Source: JABFRJ01 sp963847145
Lineage (GTDB): Bacteria; Pseudomonadota; Alphaproteobacteria; Rhizobiales; Hyphomicrobiaceae
DNA: 64,000 bases
Reading direction: 5' to 3'
NCBI GenBank assembly: GCA_963847145.1
Contig: CAWJYN010000006.1
Location: forward strand, 62,001-126,000
Shown: piece by piece, positions 26,236 through 35,600 of the stretch
Layout of the letters: each line of letters opens with the position of its first letter
Position numbering within the stretch: position 1 is the first letter of the stretch
The notes under the pieces: model-generated
Databases searched by the model: none
What the model saw: the letters and a program-made list of their open reading frames with translations, nothing else
What the model was told of the DNA's origin: nothing
Program-made: the position numbers and the translations under genes

Positions 26236-27498
26236 TCAAGTGGCCAGCGACGGCGCGCGGCTGGTGCCGGTCTTGCTGCGCCGGATCAATTCTAGCGCAA
26301 TGACGACATTGAGCAGGTTCCAGGCGATCCCGTTGAGGAACGCCGCATGATAGCCGCCGCTCAGGTCGTAGATGATGCCTGACAGCCAGCCGCCGACAGC
26401 CATGCCGGCTACGGTCGACATCAGCACCGCACTGACGCGCGTGCCGGCTTCAGCGGCGGGATAAACTTCCCGCACGATGATCGCATAGCTTGGTACAATG
26501 CCACCTTGCGACAGCCCGAACAGCGCCGAGATGATGTAAAGCGCCGTTAAGCCATCAAACGGCAAGAACAACGTCAGCATTACCGCTTGCATCGACGAGC
26601 CGATCGCCAAGGCGTACAAGCCGCCCATGCGGTCTGACATGTAGCCTGAAATCAGCCGGCTAATGACGCCGCCAATGAACATCAGGGACAGCATTTGCGC
26701 CCCGGCCTTAAGGCCATAGCCCAAGTCGCCGCAGTAGGCGATGATGTGCACTTGCGGCATCGACATGCCGACGCAGCATGCAATTCCCGCCAGCATCAAC
26801 AATGCCTGCAGCGAGCCTGGATTGAAGCCGAGCGGGCGATTGACGGCGTTTGAGCCGTCGGCGAGAGATGCCAAAACAGGCGGCGCCTGTGGCGGCGGCG
26901 GACGGCGCATCAACAGGATCAGCGGCAGGATCGTCACCACGCAGATCGCGCCGATGCCAACGTAGGTCTGCCGCCAACCGAAAGTCTCGATCACTGCCGT
27001 CAGGATCGGCGGCCAAACCGCACCGGCGATGTAGTTGCCGCTGGCTACGAGCGCCACCGCGATCCCGCGCCGCCGCGTAAACCACAGCGAGATATCAGCC
27101 ACCAGCGGCCCGAACGTGGCCGACCCGCCGAGCCCACCAATCAGCAGGCCCTGTACCAGTACGAACTGCCACATGCTTTGCACCAGGCTGCCGGCAACAT
27201 AACCAACACCCAGCATGATGGCGCCGAAGGTGAGCGGCGTCGTAATGCCAAAGCGGTCAGCCAACCGCCCCATGATAATACCGCCGCCTGCCAACCCGAG
27301 CATCGTTAGCGTATAGGGCAGTGAAGCGGTGCCGCGGCTCACACCAAACTCGGCCTGCACGGCCGGTAATGCCACGGCGACTGACCACATGGCGACGCCA
27401 CCGATGGTGCCGATCAGCACGGCCGCGATCAGGCGCACCCACGCATAGGCGGTTTCCTGCCCAGGTTCGTTCCGGGCGGGTGCTGTCGGCGTGCTCAT
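26236..27498 (-). CDS. Major facilitator superfamily transporter (oxalate/formate or monocarboxylate-like)
   Basis: The 420-residue protein has about 12 hydrophobic helices. The MFS loop motif is visible as GRLADRFG between TM2 and TM3, and RLISGYMSDRMGG in the middle. VQAEFGVSRGTASLPYTLTM resembles oxalate:formate antiporter/monocarboxylate families, so an organic-acid substrate is likely but unproven. The start at 27498 has GGGAGAT upstream. It is divergent from the oxidoreductase block, and organic or aryl acid transport would fit that context. Confidence 0.88.
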   Translation of the reverse strand: MSTPTAPARNEPGQETAYAWVRLIAAVLIGTIGGVAMWSVAVALPAVQAEFGVSRGTASLPYTLTMLGLAGGGIIMGRLADRFGITTPLTFGAIMLGVGYVAGSLVQSMWQFVLVQGLLIGGLGGSATFGPLVADISLWFTRRRGIAVALVASGNYIAGAVWPPILTAVIETFGWRQTYVGIGAICVVTILPLILLMRRPPPPQAPPVLASLADGSNAVNRPLGFNPGSLQALLMLAGIACCVGMSMPQVHIIAYCGDLGYGLKAGAQMLSLMFIGGVISRLISGYMSDRMGGLYALAIGSSMQAVMLTLFLPFDGLTALYIISALFGLSQGGIVPSYAIIVREVYPAAEAGTRVSAVLMSTVAGMAVGGWLSGIIYDLSGGYHAAFLNGIAWNLLNVVIALELIRRSKTGTSRAPSLAT

Positions 27499-27919
27499 GT
27501 GTGGCGATCTCCCTACCCCGCGCATAGCAGGCGATGTGCACCTTCGCACTGGCATTTCGAGACGACGTTGCGGATTTTCATGGAGCCAGATACCGCTAGT
27601 GCATGGCCGCCGAGCTTGCTGCGCATGGCTTGTCCTGCCGAGGCAGGACCACGCGAAATTTTATTGCGCGCAGTGCACTGGCGGTGCGAGATTGATTTAG
27701 TCAGGCGCGGTCCCACATCAGCTTCGCATCGGTCTGCTCAAAAAGTGCGCTGGGTGGCCAGCGGGGCCGGCTGCCGCGCTGGAATTGCTGCCGTGTGGGA
27801 ACTCTGTCAGCATCTCTGTCCTAGTTCTGGCATAAGTCTTGGCCTAAGTGCTGGCCGGTGAACTGCTATCAAAAGGGCGCTGCGAAACAGGCGCCTGATA
27901 ACAAACGGTGAGGACCCCC
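27499..27919. other. Divergent promoter region between the MFS gene and the oxidoreductase gene
   Basis: About 420 bases without a gene. A short palindrome (GTCCTGCC-GA-GGCAGGAC, 27632-27649) and imperfect repeats of CTGGCATAAGTCTTGGCC type near 27825-27860 could be protein-binding or structural sites. No known operator is recognised. Confidence 0.4.
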
Positions 27920-30900
27920 ATGGCCAAATCGGCACCTAGCCTCAGCGATAAGTTCGATCTCGATATCACCCATCAGCTGCTCACCGGCACGCAGGCTGTC
28001 GTGCGGTTAGCGCTGATGCAGAGGGCGCGTGACGTCAAAGCCGGGCTCAACACGGCGGGCTACATCACTGGCTATCGCGGCTCGCCGATCGCCGGGCTCG
28101 AAAGTGCGTTCCAGCGCGCGCAGAAGATGTGCGAGCAAAACCACATCAAGTTCCAGTCGGGATTGAACGAGGACATTGCCGCGACCGCGCTGTGGGGTTC
28201 GCAGCAGGCGGAATTGCGGAACGAAGGCAAATACGACGGCGTCTTCGGCATCTGGTATGGCAAGGGTCCGGGCGTCGATCGCACCGGCGATGTGTTCCGC
28301 CATGCCAACCACGCCGGCACATCCAAGCATGGCGGTGTCGTTGCGCTGCTTGGCGACGATCACACTTGCGAAAGCTCGACTTCGGCGCACCAGTCCGAAT
28401 TCGCCATGGTCGACTATATGATCCCGGTCTTGAATCCAGCTGGCGTGCAGGAAATCCTCGACTACGGCATTCACGGCTTTGCGATGTCGCGCTTTGCTGG
28501 CGTGTGGGTTTCGCTGAAATGCGTCAAGGACAACATCGAGTCGACTTCGGTTGTCGATGGCCGCCTGGACCGTGTTTCAGTTGTCATTCCTCAAGACTTT
28601 GTCATGCCGCCCGGTGGGATCAATATTCGCCGCGAAGACCAAGCCGCCGACAAAGAAGCCCGCCTGCACGACTACAAGCGCGACGCCGTTCTCGCGTACG
28701 CGCGCGCCAACAAGCTCGACAAGATGATCTGTTCAGGCGGTGCCACGCCGAAGATCGGCATCATCACCACCGGCAAAAGCTATCTCGACGTGCGGCAGGC
28801 CATGGACAGCCTGGGCATCGACGAGGTGGAGGCCAACAAGCTGGGGCTGCGTCTTTATAAAGTCGCCATGCCGTATCCGATGGAGACACAGGGCCTCGAA
28901 AAGTTTGCCGAAGGTCTCGATCTCATCATCGTGGTGGAAGAGAAGCGCTCGCTGCTCGAAGTGCAGGTCAAGGAAGAGCTCTACAATACGAAGTTTCGCG
29001 CCGTCGTCATCGGCAAGAAGGACGAACACAATAACTGGCTGTTTCCCGCCAAGGGCGCGCTCGATCCCAATGAGATCGCAATCGCTATCGGCGAACGATT
29101 GATCCGCGGCGGCACTGGTGAAGCGCTCAAAGCGAAAGTGTCGTTGCTGAAGGGCCTGAAGGGAAACAAACCCGATCTCCCGGAGGCTGCAACGCGACTT
29201 CCGTATTTCTGCCCCGGCTGCCCGCACAACTCCTCGACCGTCGTGCCGGAGGGATCTATCGCCTTCGCCGGCATTGGCTGCCACTACATGGCCAAGTGGA
29301 TGGACCGTTCGACGGAGAGCTTCACACAGATGGGCGGCGAGGGCGCCAATTGGATCGGCGAAGCCCCATTCTCGAAACGCACGCACGTGTTCCAGAACTT
29401 GGGTGACGGCACTTACATCCACTCAGGCTCTCTCGCCATTCGTGCTGCGCACGCTGCCAAGATCAACATCACCTACAAGATCCTCTATAACGACGCCGTG
29501 GCGATGACGGGCGGGCAGCAGCTCGATGGCCAGATCAGCGTGCCGATGATCGTCAATCAGGTGCGTGGCGAAGGCGTCGCAAAAGTCGTCATCGTCACGG
29601 ACGAACCTTACAAGTATCCAGCCAACTCCGGCATTCCTGCGGACGTCGAAATCTTTGATCGCAGCAAGCTGCAGACCGTGCAGAAGTCGTTGTCAGAAAT
29701 CGAAGGCGTGACCGTTCTTGTCTATGACCAGACGTGTGCTGCCGAGAAGCGCCGCCGCCGCAAGCGCGGGCTGTTCCCCGATCCCGACAAGCGCGCCTTT
29801 ATCAATCCAGCCGTCTGCGAAGGCTGTGGCGATTGTTCTAAAAAGTCGAACTGCGTTGCTGTCTCGCCGCTGGAAACGGTGCTCGGCACCAAACGCATGA
29901 TCGATCAGTCTGCCTGCAACAAGGATTTCTCTTGCATCAACGGCTTCTGCCCGAGTTTCGTTACGGTGCACGGTGCAAAAATCGCATCGGCCAAGACCAA
30001 GAAAAGTGGCGCTGATGACGGAGCCTTGGCGCAAGCACTGGCGGCGCTGCCGACACCGAAACAGCCGTCGCTGACCCATACGCCGTACGCGATGATCGTG
30101 ACGGGTGTGGGTGGTACTGGCGTCGTCACCATCTCGGCGGTGCTTGGCCAGGCCGCGCACATCGAGAACAAAGGCTTCGGGTCCATCGATATGGCTGGCC
30201 TCGCACAGAAAGGCGGCGCGGTTGCCTGCCATATGCGCTTTGCGCCCAGCCCGGATGACATCCATGCCATCCGCACAGGCGTTGCGGGTGCCGATCTCAT
30301 TCTCGGCTGTGATCTCGTCGTTACGGCGTCAAACAAGGTGCTTGAAACCATCGAGCCGGATCGCACGGCCGTGGTCTATTCGACGCACGAGATGAACGTT
30401 GCGCACTTTACTTTGAACCCGAACTTCAAGTTGCCGGGTGGCGCGCTGGCGCGGTCGATAGAGGATCGTGTCCGCAAAGGGCCGTTGCACAGCGTCGATG
30501 CGCAGCGCTATGCGGAGAAACTGTTTGGCGACAGTATCGCCTCGAACATGTTCATGCTCGGCTATGCGGCCCAGCTCGGCTTCGTGCCGGTGGGACCCGC
30601 TGCCATCGAGGAAGCCATCACACTCAACGGTGCGGCCGTGGAGATGAACCGCAACGCCTTCCGCGTGGGCCGCCTTGCGGCACACGATGCCAAAGCCGTC
30701 GATGCGCTGATGCCAGTTGAAACAAAAGCCGTTGCGAAGGCGGAGACACTCGACGACGTGATCGCGCACCGCGCCGGATTGCTGACCGACTACCAGGATG
30801 CAGCCTATGCAGCGCGCTACGAAGCAGCCGTGCGCCGGTTAGCAGGCATCGAGCGTGACAAGGCAGGCGGCCGCGCCGGGCTCGCCATGGCGGCGGCCCG

Positions 30901-31405
30901 GGGGCTCTACAAACTCATGGCTTATAAAGATGAGTATGAGGTTGGGCGGCTCTACTCGGCACCAGCGTTCAAGGAGGCGTTGGCCGCGCAGTTCTCGTCG
31001 CATGACCGGCTGGAATTCCATCTGGCGCCGCCGTTGATCGCACGCCGCGACAAGTCGACGGGCGAGCCGCGCAAAATGAAGTTCGGGGCCTGGATGCTGC
31101 CGGTGTTTGGCTGGTTGGCCAAAGGCAAGCGGTTCCGGGGCACCGCGCTGGATCCGTTTGGATATTCCGCCGAGCGCAAGCTCGAACGGCAAATGATCGG
31201 AGACTATGAGGCGTTGCTGACTGAAGTCGGCCAGAAACTAACACCGGCGAACCACGGTTTGGCCGTGCAGTTGGCGGCAAATGCCCTTGATATCAAAGGC
31301 TTCGGGCATGTGAAGCTCAAAGCCTATGACCAGGCGAAGGCGCGGGAGAAGCAACTGCTGGCACAACTGCGCAGTCCATCGCCGGTGTTGCGTGCGGCGG
31401 AATAA
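27920..31405 (+). CDS. Indolepyruvate:ferredoxin oxidoreductase, fused alpha/beta single-chain form
   Basis: The 1161-residue enzyme oxidatively decarboxylates aryl-pyruvates (indolepyruvate, phenylpyruvate) to aryl-acetyl-CoA, passing electrons to ferredoxin. An N-terminal pyrimidine-binding/TPP half has GYRGSPIAGLE and GLNEDIAATALWGSQQAEL. CPGCPHNSS and GDGTYIHSGSLAIRAAHAA then ILYNDAVAMTGGQ form the TPP-binding part. Cys-rich CEGCGDCSKKSNC and CNKDFSCINGFCP bind Fe-S clusters. The last third is the gamma-type domain (VTGVGGTGVVTISAVLGQA). TGAGGA precedes the ATG at 27920. It lies 240 bases upstream of an acyl-CoA ligase gene. Confidence 0.93.
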   Translation: MAKSAPSLSDKFDLDITHQLLTGTQAVVRLALMQRARDVKAGLNTAGYITGYRGSPIAGLESAFQRAQKMCEQNHIKFQSGLNEDIAATALWGSQQAELRNEGKYDGVFGIWYGKGPGVDRTGDVFRHANHAGTSKHGGVVALLGDDHTCESSTSAHQSEFAMVDYMIPVLNPAGVQEILDYGIHGFAMSRFAGVWVSLKCVKDNIESTSVVDGRLDRVSVVIPQDFVMPPGGINIRREDQAADKEARLHDYKRDAVLAYARANKLDKMICSGGATPKIGIITTGKSYLDVRQAMDSLGIDEVEANKLGLRLYKVAMPYPMETQGLEKFAEGLDLIIVVEEKRSLLEVQVKEELYNTKFRAVVIGKKDEHNNWLFPAKGALDPNEIAIAIGERLIRGGTGEALKAKVSLLKGLKGNKPDLPEAATRLPYFCPGCPHNSSTVVPEGSIAFAGIGCHYMAKWMDRSTESFTQMGGEGANWIGEAPFSKRTHVFQNLGDGTYIHSGSLAIRAAHAAKINITYKILYNDAVAMTGGQQLDGQISVPMIVNQVRGEGVAKVVIVTDEPYKYPANSGIPADVEIFDRSKLQTVQKSLSEIEGVTVLVYDQTCAAEKRRRRKRGLFPDPDKRAFINPAVCEGCGDCSKKSNCVAVSPLETVLGTKRMIDQSACNKDFSCINGFCPSFVTVHGAKIASAKTKKSGADDGALAQALAALPTPKQPSLTHTPYAMIVTGVGGTGVVTISAVLGQAAHIENKGFGSIDMAGLAQKGGAVACHMRFAPSPDDIHAIRTGVAGADLILGCDLVVTASNKVLETIEPDRTAVVYSTHEMNVAHFTLNPNFKLPGGALARSIEDRVRKGPLHSVDAQRYAEKLFGDSIASNMFMLGYAAQLGFVPVGPAAIEEAITLNGAAVEMNRNAFRVGRLAAHDAKAVDALMPVETKAVAKAETLDDVIAHRAGLLTDYQDAAYAARYEAAVRRLAGIERDKAGGRAGLAMAAARGLYKLMAYKDEYEVGRLYSAPAFKEALAAQFSSHDRLEFHLAPPLIARRDKSTGEPRKMKFGAWMLPVFGWLAKGKRFRGTALDPFGYSAERKLERQMIGDYEALLTEVGQKLTPANHGLAVQLAANALDIKGFGHVKLKAYDQAKAREKQLLAQLRSPSPVLRAAE

Positions 31406-31643
31406 GGCCGGCGGTCGGCACTCGCGTGATCGCTGTGCGACCTGATCCCCGCCTATCGTCTAACTGACGGGTGCGGCCGCGTATGCCAGTCTCGGAACTG
31501 TGTCTTGAGGTTGCCCGGTTTTGCGGCTACCTCAACCGGCATGCGTGCAAGGCAAGCCAGACATGCGAAAAACAAGAACAACGGCGCAATAGGCCGGGCC
31601 AGATCTGGCGGCGTGATGCGCCGTCAAGGGGAGTGACGTATTG

Positions 31644-33632
31644 ATGGGCGACACCGCTCAGACCGGAACTGCGCGTCTCGACACGGTGCCGAAGCTCCTG
31701 CTGCGCAATGCAGCGGAGTTCGGCCGGCGGCCGGCTATGCGCCACAAAGATCTTGGCATCTGGCAGAGTTGGACGTGGACCGAGGTGCGCAATCAGGTGC
31801 GGGACCTGGCGCTGGGGCTAAGGAAGCTCGGTTTTGAGCGCGGCGACGCCGTGGCGATCGTCGGGTCTAATCGTCCGCGACTTTACTGGACATTTGCCGC
31901 GGTTCAAAGCCTCGGCGGCATCCCCGTGCCAGTCTACCAGGACTCGGTTGCTGACGAGATGGTCTATGTTCTCGACCATGCGGAGGTTCGCTACGCCGTG
32001 GTCGAGGACCAGGAGCAGGTTGATAAAGTCCAGTCCATTGCCGCGCAGCTGCCGCGCTTGCAACACATCATCTACGATCAAGACAAAGGCCTGAAGGACT
32101 ATGATCACGCCCGGCTGCACAGCTATGCCGGTGTGCAAGAGTATGGCCGCGTCGAGCTGAAAAACAATGCCGGCGGCGAAGCGTGGTGGCTTGGCGAGAT
32201 TGCCAAAGGGCAAGGCGCCGACGTTTCGGTGATGCTGTACACCTCCGGCACCACAGGGCGGCCGAAAGGTGTGATGCTGACGCACGACAACGTCGTGAAG
32301 TCCGGCAGCAATGCCAATGTGTTCGACAAGTTTACAGCAGCCGACACGATGATCGCCTATCTGCCGATGGCATGGGCGGGTGATCACATCTTCACGTATG
32401 CGCAAGCTTACGCTGGCGGACTGTGCGTGGCCTGCCCTGAGAGCGCGACGACGGCGGTAGAAGACCGCCGCGAAATCGGGCCGACGTATTTCTTTGCGCC
32501 ACCGCGCGTGTTCGAGACCATGCTTACGGAAATGACCGTGCGGATGGAGGATGCAGGTCCCACCAAGCGGCGCATGTACAAGTACTTCATGGATGTGGCG
32601 GCGCGCGTGGGCGGCGACCTTCTCGATGGGAAGTCCGTAGGCATCAAAGATCGCGTTCTCTATTGGCTCGGCGACAAGCTGGTCTATGCGCCACTGCGCA
32701 ATCGCATGGGGTTTACGAACCTGCGGCTCGGCTACACGGCGGGTGAAGCCGTCGGACCGGAGTTGTTCAGGTTTTACAGATCAATCGGGCTCAATTTGAA
32801 GCAACTTTATGGGCAGACAGAAGCCAGCGTTTTCATCACGCTGCAGCCGGATGGCGAAGTGTTTCCTGAAACGGTCGGCAAGCCAGGGCCGGAGTGCGAG
32901 ATCAAGATCGCCGAGGGCGGCGAGGTGCTGTTCAAGAGCCCGGGCGTGTTCTTGAAGTATTTCAAGAACGACGAGGCGACGGCAGCAACCAAGACGGCAG
33001 ATGGCTGGGTGAAGACAGGGGACGCCGGCTTTATCGATGGCCGTGGACATCTGTGCATCATCGATCGCGCGAAGGACGTCGGCAAGCTGAAGTCAGGCGC
33101 ATTGTTCTCGCCGAAGTATCTCGAGAACCGGATCAAGTTCTTCCCCGAGATCAAGGAAGCGGTGGCGTTCGGCGGTGGACATGACTTCGTGACGATGTTC
33201 CTCAACATTGATCTGACGAGCGTGGGTAATTGGGCTGAACGCAACAACATTTCGTATGCCAGCTACCAGGAACTTGCCGGCCATCCGCAGGTACTGGAGA
33301 TGATCAAGAAGCGGGTTGATGAGTTGAACGTTGCGCTGGCGCGCGAGCCGCTGGTTGCGGCCTGCCAGGTGAAGCGGTTCATCGTTCTCTCCAAAGAGCT
33401 GGAGGCGGATGACGGCGAGTTGACGCGCACGCAGAAAGTGCGGCGCTCATTCATCGCGGATCGTTATGGATCGCTGATTGCGGCGCTCTATGACGGTTCG
33501 AAGGACGCGCGGATTTCCGTCGAAGTCGTGTTCGAGGACGGCCGCAAAGGCAAGATTGAAGGGCACATGCAGGTGATCGACATGCAGACGCATCCTGCTG
33601 CCGTGATGCCAGTCAAGGAAGCTGCGGAATGA
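31644..33632 (+). CDS. AMP-forming acyl-CoA synthetase (long-chain/aryl type)
   Basis: This 662-residue ANL-superfamily ligase activates a carboxylic acid to its CoA thioester through an acyl-AMP. The P-loop YTSGTTGRPKGV (residues 199-210), the adenine motif LKQLYGQTEAS and the hinge-region GWVKTGDAGFID are present. The A10-type lysine segment is near the C-terminus. The sequence is closest in style to FadD15-like enzymes. Its fixed position at the head of a liv-type ABC operon, overlapping livG by four bases (ATGA), suggests that it activates the imported acid. ATG (31644) and TTG (31641) are both possible starts after AAGGGGAG. Confidence 0.92.
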   Translation: MGDTAQTGTARLDTVPKLLLRNAAEFGRRPAMRHKDLGIWQSWTWTEVRNQVRDLALGLRKLGFERGDAVAIVGSNRPRLYWTFAAVQSLGGIPVPVYQDSVADEMVYVLDHAEVRYAVVEDQEQVDKVQSIAAQLPRLQHIIYDQDKGLKDYDHARLHSYAGVQEYGRVELKNNAGGEAWWLGEIAKGQGADVSVMLYTSGTTGRPKGVMLTHDNVVKSGSNANVFDKFTAADTMIAYLPMAWAGDHIFTYAQAYAGGLCVACPESATTAVEDRREIGPTYFFAPPRVFETMLTEMTVRMEDAGPTKRRMYKYFMDVAARVGGDLLDGKSVGIKDRVLYWLGDKLVYAPLRNRMGFTNLRLGYTAGEAVGPELFRFYRSIGLNLKQLYGQTEASVFITLQPDGEVFPETVGKPGPECEIKIAEGGEVLFKSPGVFLKYFKNDEATAATKTADGWVKTGDAGFIDGRGHLCIIDRAKDVGKLKSGALFSPKYLENRIKFFPEIKEAVAFGGGHDFVTMFLNIDLTSVGNWAERNNISYASYQELAGHPQVLEMIKKRVDELNVALAREPLVAACQVKRFIVLSKELEADDGELTRTQKVRRSFIADRYGSLIAALYDGSKDARISVEVVFEDGRKGKIEGHMQVIDMQTHPAAVMPVKEAAE

Positions 33633-34462
33633 ACGCGCACGCGAACATTGGTGCTGCACCAGCCGTCGCAGCGGTGCCGTCACGGCGGATCGGCGACGTG
33701 ATCCTGACGGTTGAGAACGTCGTCATGCGCTTCGGCGGCGTCACCGCGATCAAGGGCGTGTCATTCGATGTCCGCAAGGGCGAAGTCCGCGCGATTATCG
33801 GTCCGAACGGCGCGGGTAAGACGTCGATGCTCAACGTCATCAACGGCTTCTATCACCCGCAGGAAGGGACGATCACCTTCAAGGGACAGAAGCGATCTGC
33901 CATGCGCCCGCATGTGGCGGCGACGCAGGGGATTGCCCGCACGTTCCAGAACGTGGCGCTGTTCAAAGGGATGTCGACGCTCGACAACATCATGACCGGG
34001 CGCACCTTGAAGATGAGGCGCGGGATTCTTGCGCAGGCGGTGCGATTTGGGCCGGCGCTGCGGGAAGAAGTGGAGCATCGCGAGGTTGTCGAGCGGATCA
34101 TCGACTTTCTCGAGATCGCACACATTCGCAAAACGCCGGTCGGTAAACTGCCCTATGGGTTGCAGAAGCGGGTGGAACTGGGGCGTGCGTTGGCAACGGA
34201 ACCAGAATTGCTGCTGCTGGACGAACCGATGGCGGGCATGAATCTCGAGGAAAAGCAGGACATGTGCCGCTTTATTCTGACGGTCAACGACACGTTCAAC
34301 ACGACCATTGCGTTGATCGAACACGACATGGGCGTGGTGATGGATCTGTCGGACCGCGTGGTGGTGCTCGACTATGGGCAGAAGATCGCCGACGGCACGC
34401 CAGATGAAGTTCAGAAAAACCCCGCTGTTGTCGCGGCCTATCTTGGCGTGGCGCACGTGTGA
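33629..34462 (+). CDS. livG: Branched-chain-amino-acid-type ABC transporter ATPase (LivG)
   Basis: The 277-residue cytoplasmic ATPase has Walker A GPNGAGKT (residues 58-65), Walker B LLLLDEPMAGMN and the switch histidine in ALIEHDMGVV. The signature motif is LPYGLQKRVELGRAL rather than the classical LSGGQ, as is usual in this LivG branch. It overlaps the ligase gene by four bases. HAAT-family importers in such clusters often carry aromatic or other carboxylic acids rather than leucine. A heptamer-type repeat begins one base after its stop codon. Confidence 0.94.
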   Translation: MNAHANIGAAPAVAAVPSRRIGDVILTVENVVMRFGGVTAIKGVSFDVRKGEVRAIIGPNGAGKTSMLNVINGFYHPQEGTITFKGQKRSAMRPHVAATQGIARTFQNVALFKGMSTLDNIMTGRTLKMRRGILAQAVRFGPALREEVEHREVVERIIDFLEIAHIRKTPVGKLPYGLQKRVELGRALATEPELLLLDEPMAGMNLEEKQDMCRFILTVNDTFNTTIALIEHDMGVVMDLSDRVVVLDYGQKIADGTPDEVQKNPAVVAAYLGVAHV

Positions 34463-34463
34463 A

Positions 34464-34541
34464 GTGGCAGTTCGTGGTTCGTAGTCAATTACGGCTGCCA
34501 ACTGCCAAGTGACGTTTTCAATCTACGAACTACCAACTTGG
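34464..34541 (+). repeat. Post-stop repeat with heptamer words TTCGTGG/TTCGTAG and complementary right arm
   Basis: Directly after the livG stop, AGTTCGTGGTTCGTAG (34469-34484) is followed by the imperfect complement CTACGAACTACCAACTT (34523-34539). A second complementary pair is GTGGCAG with CTGCCAA words. The layout matches the GGCAATR arrays elsewhere in this operon but the word differs. It should fold in the mRNA. Confidence 0.65.
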
Positions 34542-34562
34542 CGTAGTATTGCGGAGTACAGA

Positions 34563-35492
34563 GTGGCCTCCCTTGGTTCCTTTCTTGAAGTTTTGATCGG
34601 TGGGCTGTTGTCCGGCGTGCTGTACAGCCTCGTCGCGCTGGGGTTCGTGTTGATCTACAAGGCGTCTGGCGTCTTCAACTTTGCGCAGGGCGCGATGGTG
34701 CTGGTCGCCGGGTTGGCGCTGGTGCGGCCACTGGATTGGATGATCGCGCGCGGCATGCCGAACTGGGCGGCGATTGCGCTCGCGCTGCTGTTCGCTGGTG
34801 CGGTGATGGCGCTGTGTGCCTGGGTGATTGAGCGCTACATCATCGGCCCGCTGCTGAACCAGGACGGGCTTACGCTGTTTATGTCGACGATTGGTGCGGG
34901 CTTTATCCTTGAAGGCCTCGGACAGATGGTGTTCGGCTCGGATGTGTATCCGCTGAAACTGTATCCGACGGATGCATGGTTCCTGTTCGACGGACTGTTT
35001 CCCGGCGGGGTTCTCGTCAACAAGCTGGATGTCTGGGGCGGGTTGATCGCCGGCATTCTGGTTGGCGGGTTGGCCACATTCTTTCAATACACAAAGACCG
35101 GCCGCGCGCTGCGGGCCGTCGCCGACGATCACGCGGCGGCGCAGTCGGTGGGTATCCCGATCTCCTGGATCTGGTTTGTCGTGTGGCTGGTGGCCGGGCT
35201 GGTGGCGCTGGTGGCGGCAACGGTGTGGGGCACCAAGATCGGTGTGCAGTTCTCGATCGTGTTCCTCGCGCTGAAAGCACTGCCGGTGCTGATTATCGGC
35301 GGCTTCACGTCGGTGCCTGGCGCTATTGTCGGCGGCTTGATGGTCGGGGCGGGTGAGAAACTTGCCGAGGTCTACTTGGGTCCATTCATCGGCGGCGGGA
35401 TCGAATACTGGTTTGCTTACGTGGTGGCGCTGGCGGTGCTGATGGTCAGGCCGCAGGGACTGTTCGGTGAGCGGATTATTGAGCGGATTTGA
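34563..35492 (+). CDS. livH: Branched-chain-amino-acid-type ABC transporter permease (LivH)
   Basis: The 309-residue inner-membrane permease has about eight helices and the family blocks GGLLSGVLYSLVALGFVLIY, GVFNFAQGAMV and RALRAVADDHAAAQSVGI. The latter is the cytoplasmic coupling loop. GTG at 34563 is chosen because CGGAG lies seven bases upstream and the family N-terminus (ASLGSFLEVLIGG) starts there. A GTG at 34509 would place the start inside a repeat. It pairs with livM to form the channel. Confidence 0.93.
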   Translation: MASLGSFLEVLIGGLLSGVLYSLVALGFVLIYKASGVFNFAQGAMVLVAGLALVRPLDWMIARGMPNWAAIALALLFAGAVMALCAWVIERYIIGPLLNQDGLTLFMSTIGAGFILEGLGQMVFGSDVYPLKLYPTDAWFLFDGLFPGGVLVNKLDVWGGLIAGILVGGLATFFQYTKTGRALRAVADDHAAAQSVGIPISWIWFVVWLVAGLVALVAATVWGTKIGVQFSIVFLALKALPVLIIGGFTSVPGAIVGGLMVGAGEKLAEVYLGPFIGGGIEYWFAYVVALAVLMVRPQGLFGERIIERI

Positions 35493-35493
35493 C

Positions 35494-35590
35494 GGCAATG
35501 GGCAATGGCCAATGGGCACTAGGCAATAGGGAGGTGGCAAAAAGGGACTGAGCTGCGGCGTGCTTGCCGATTGCCCATTGCCCATTGCCC
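35494..35590 (+). repeat. GGCAATR heptamer array with inverted copy, livH-livM gap
   Basis: Starting one base after the livH stop, five heptamers follow in tandem (GGCAATG, GGCAATG, GCCAATG, GGCACTA, GGCAATA). A right arm of complementary words lies at 35566-35590. 35494-35508 and 35575-35589 are exact 15-bp inverted repeats. The livM ribosome site AAGG follows almost at once. Confidence 0.9.
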
Positions 35591-35600
35591 AAAGGTTCAC

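Noticed and set aside
34509..34562. GTG at 34509 as the livH start
   Set aside because: It falls inside the post-livG repeat and adds 18 residues not typical of the family; GTG 34563 has a good ribosome site.
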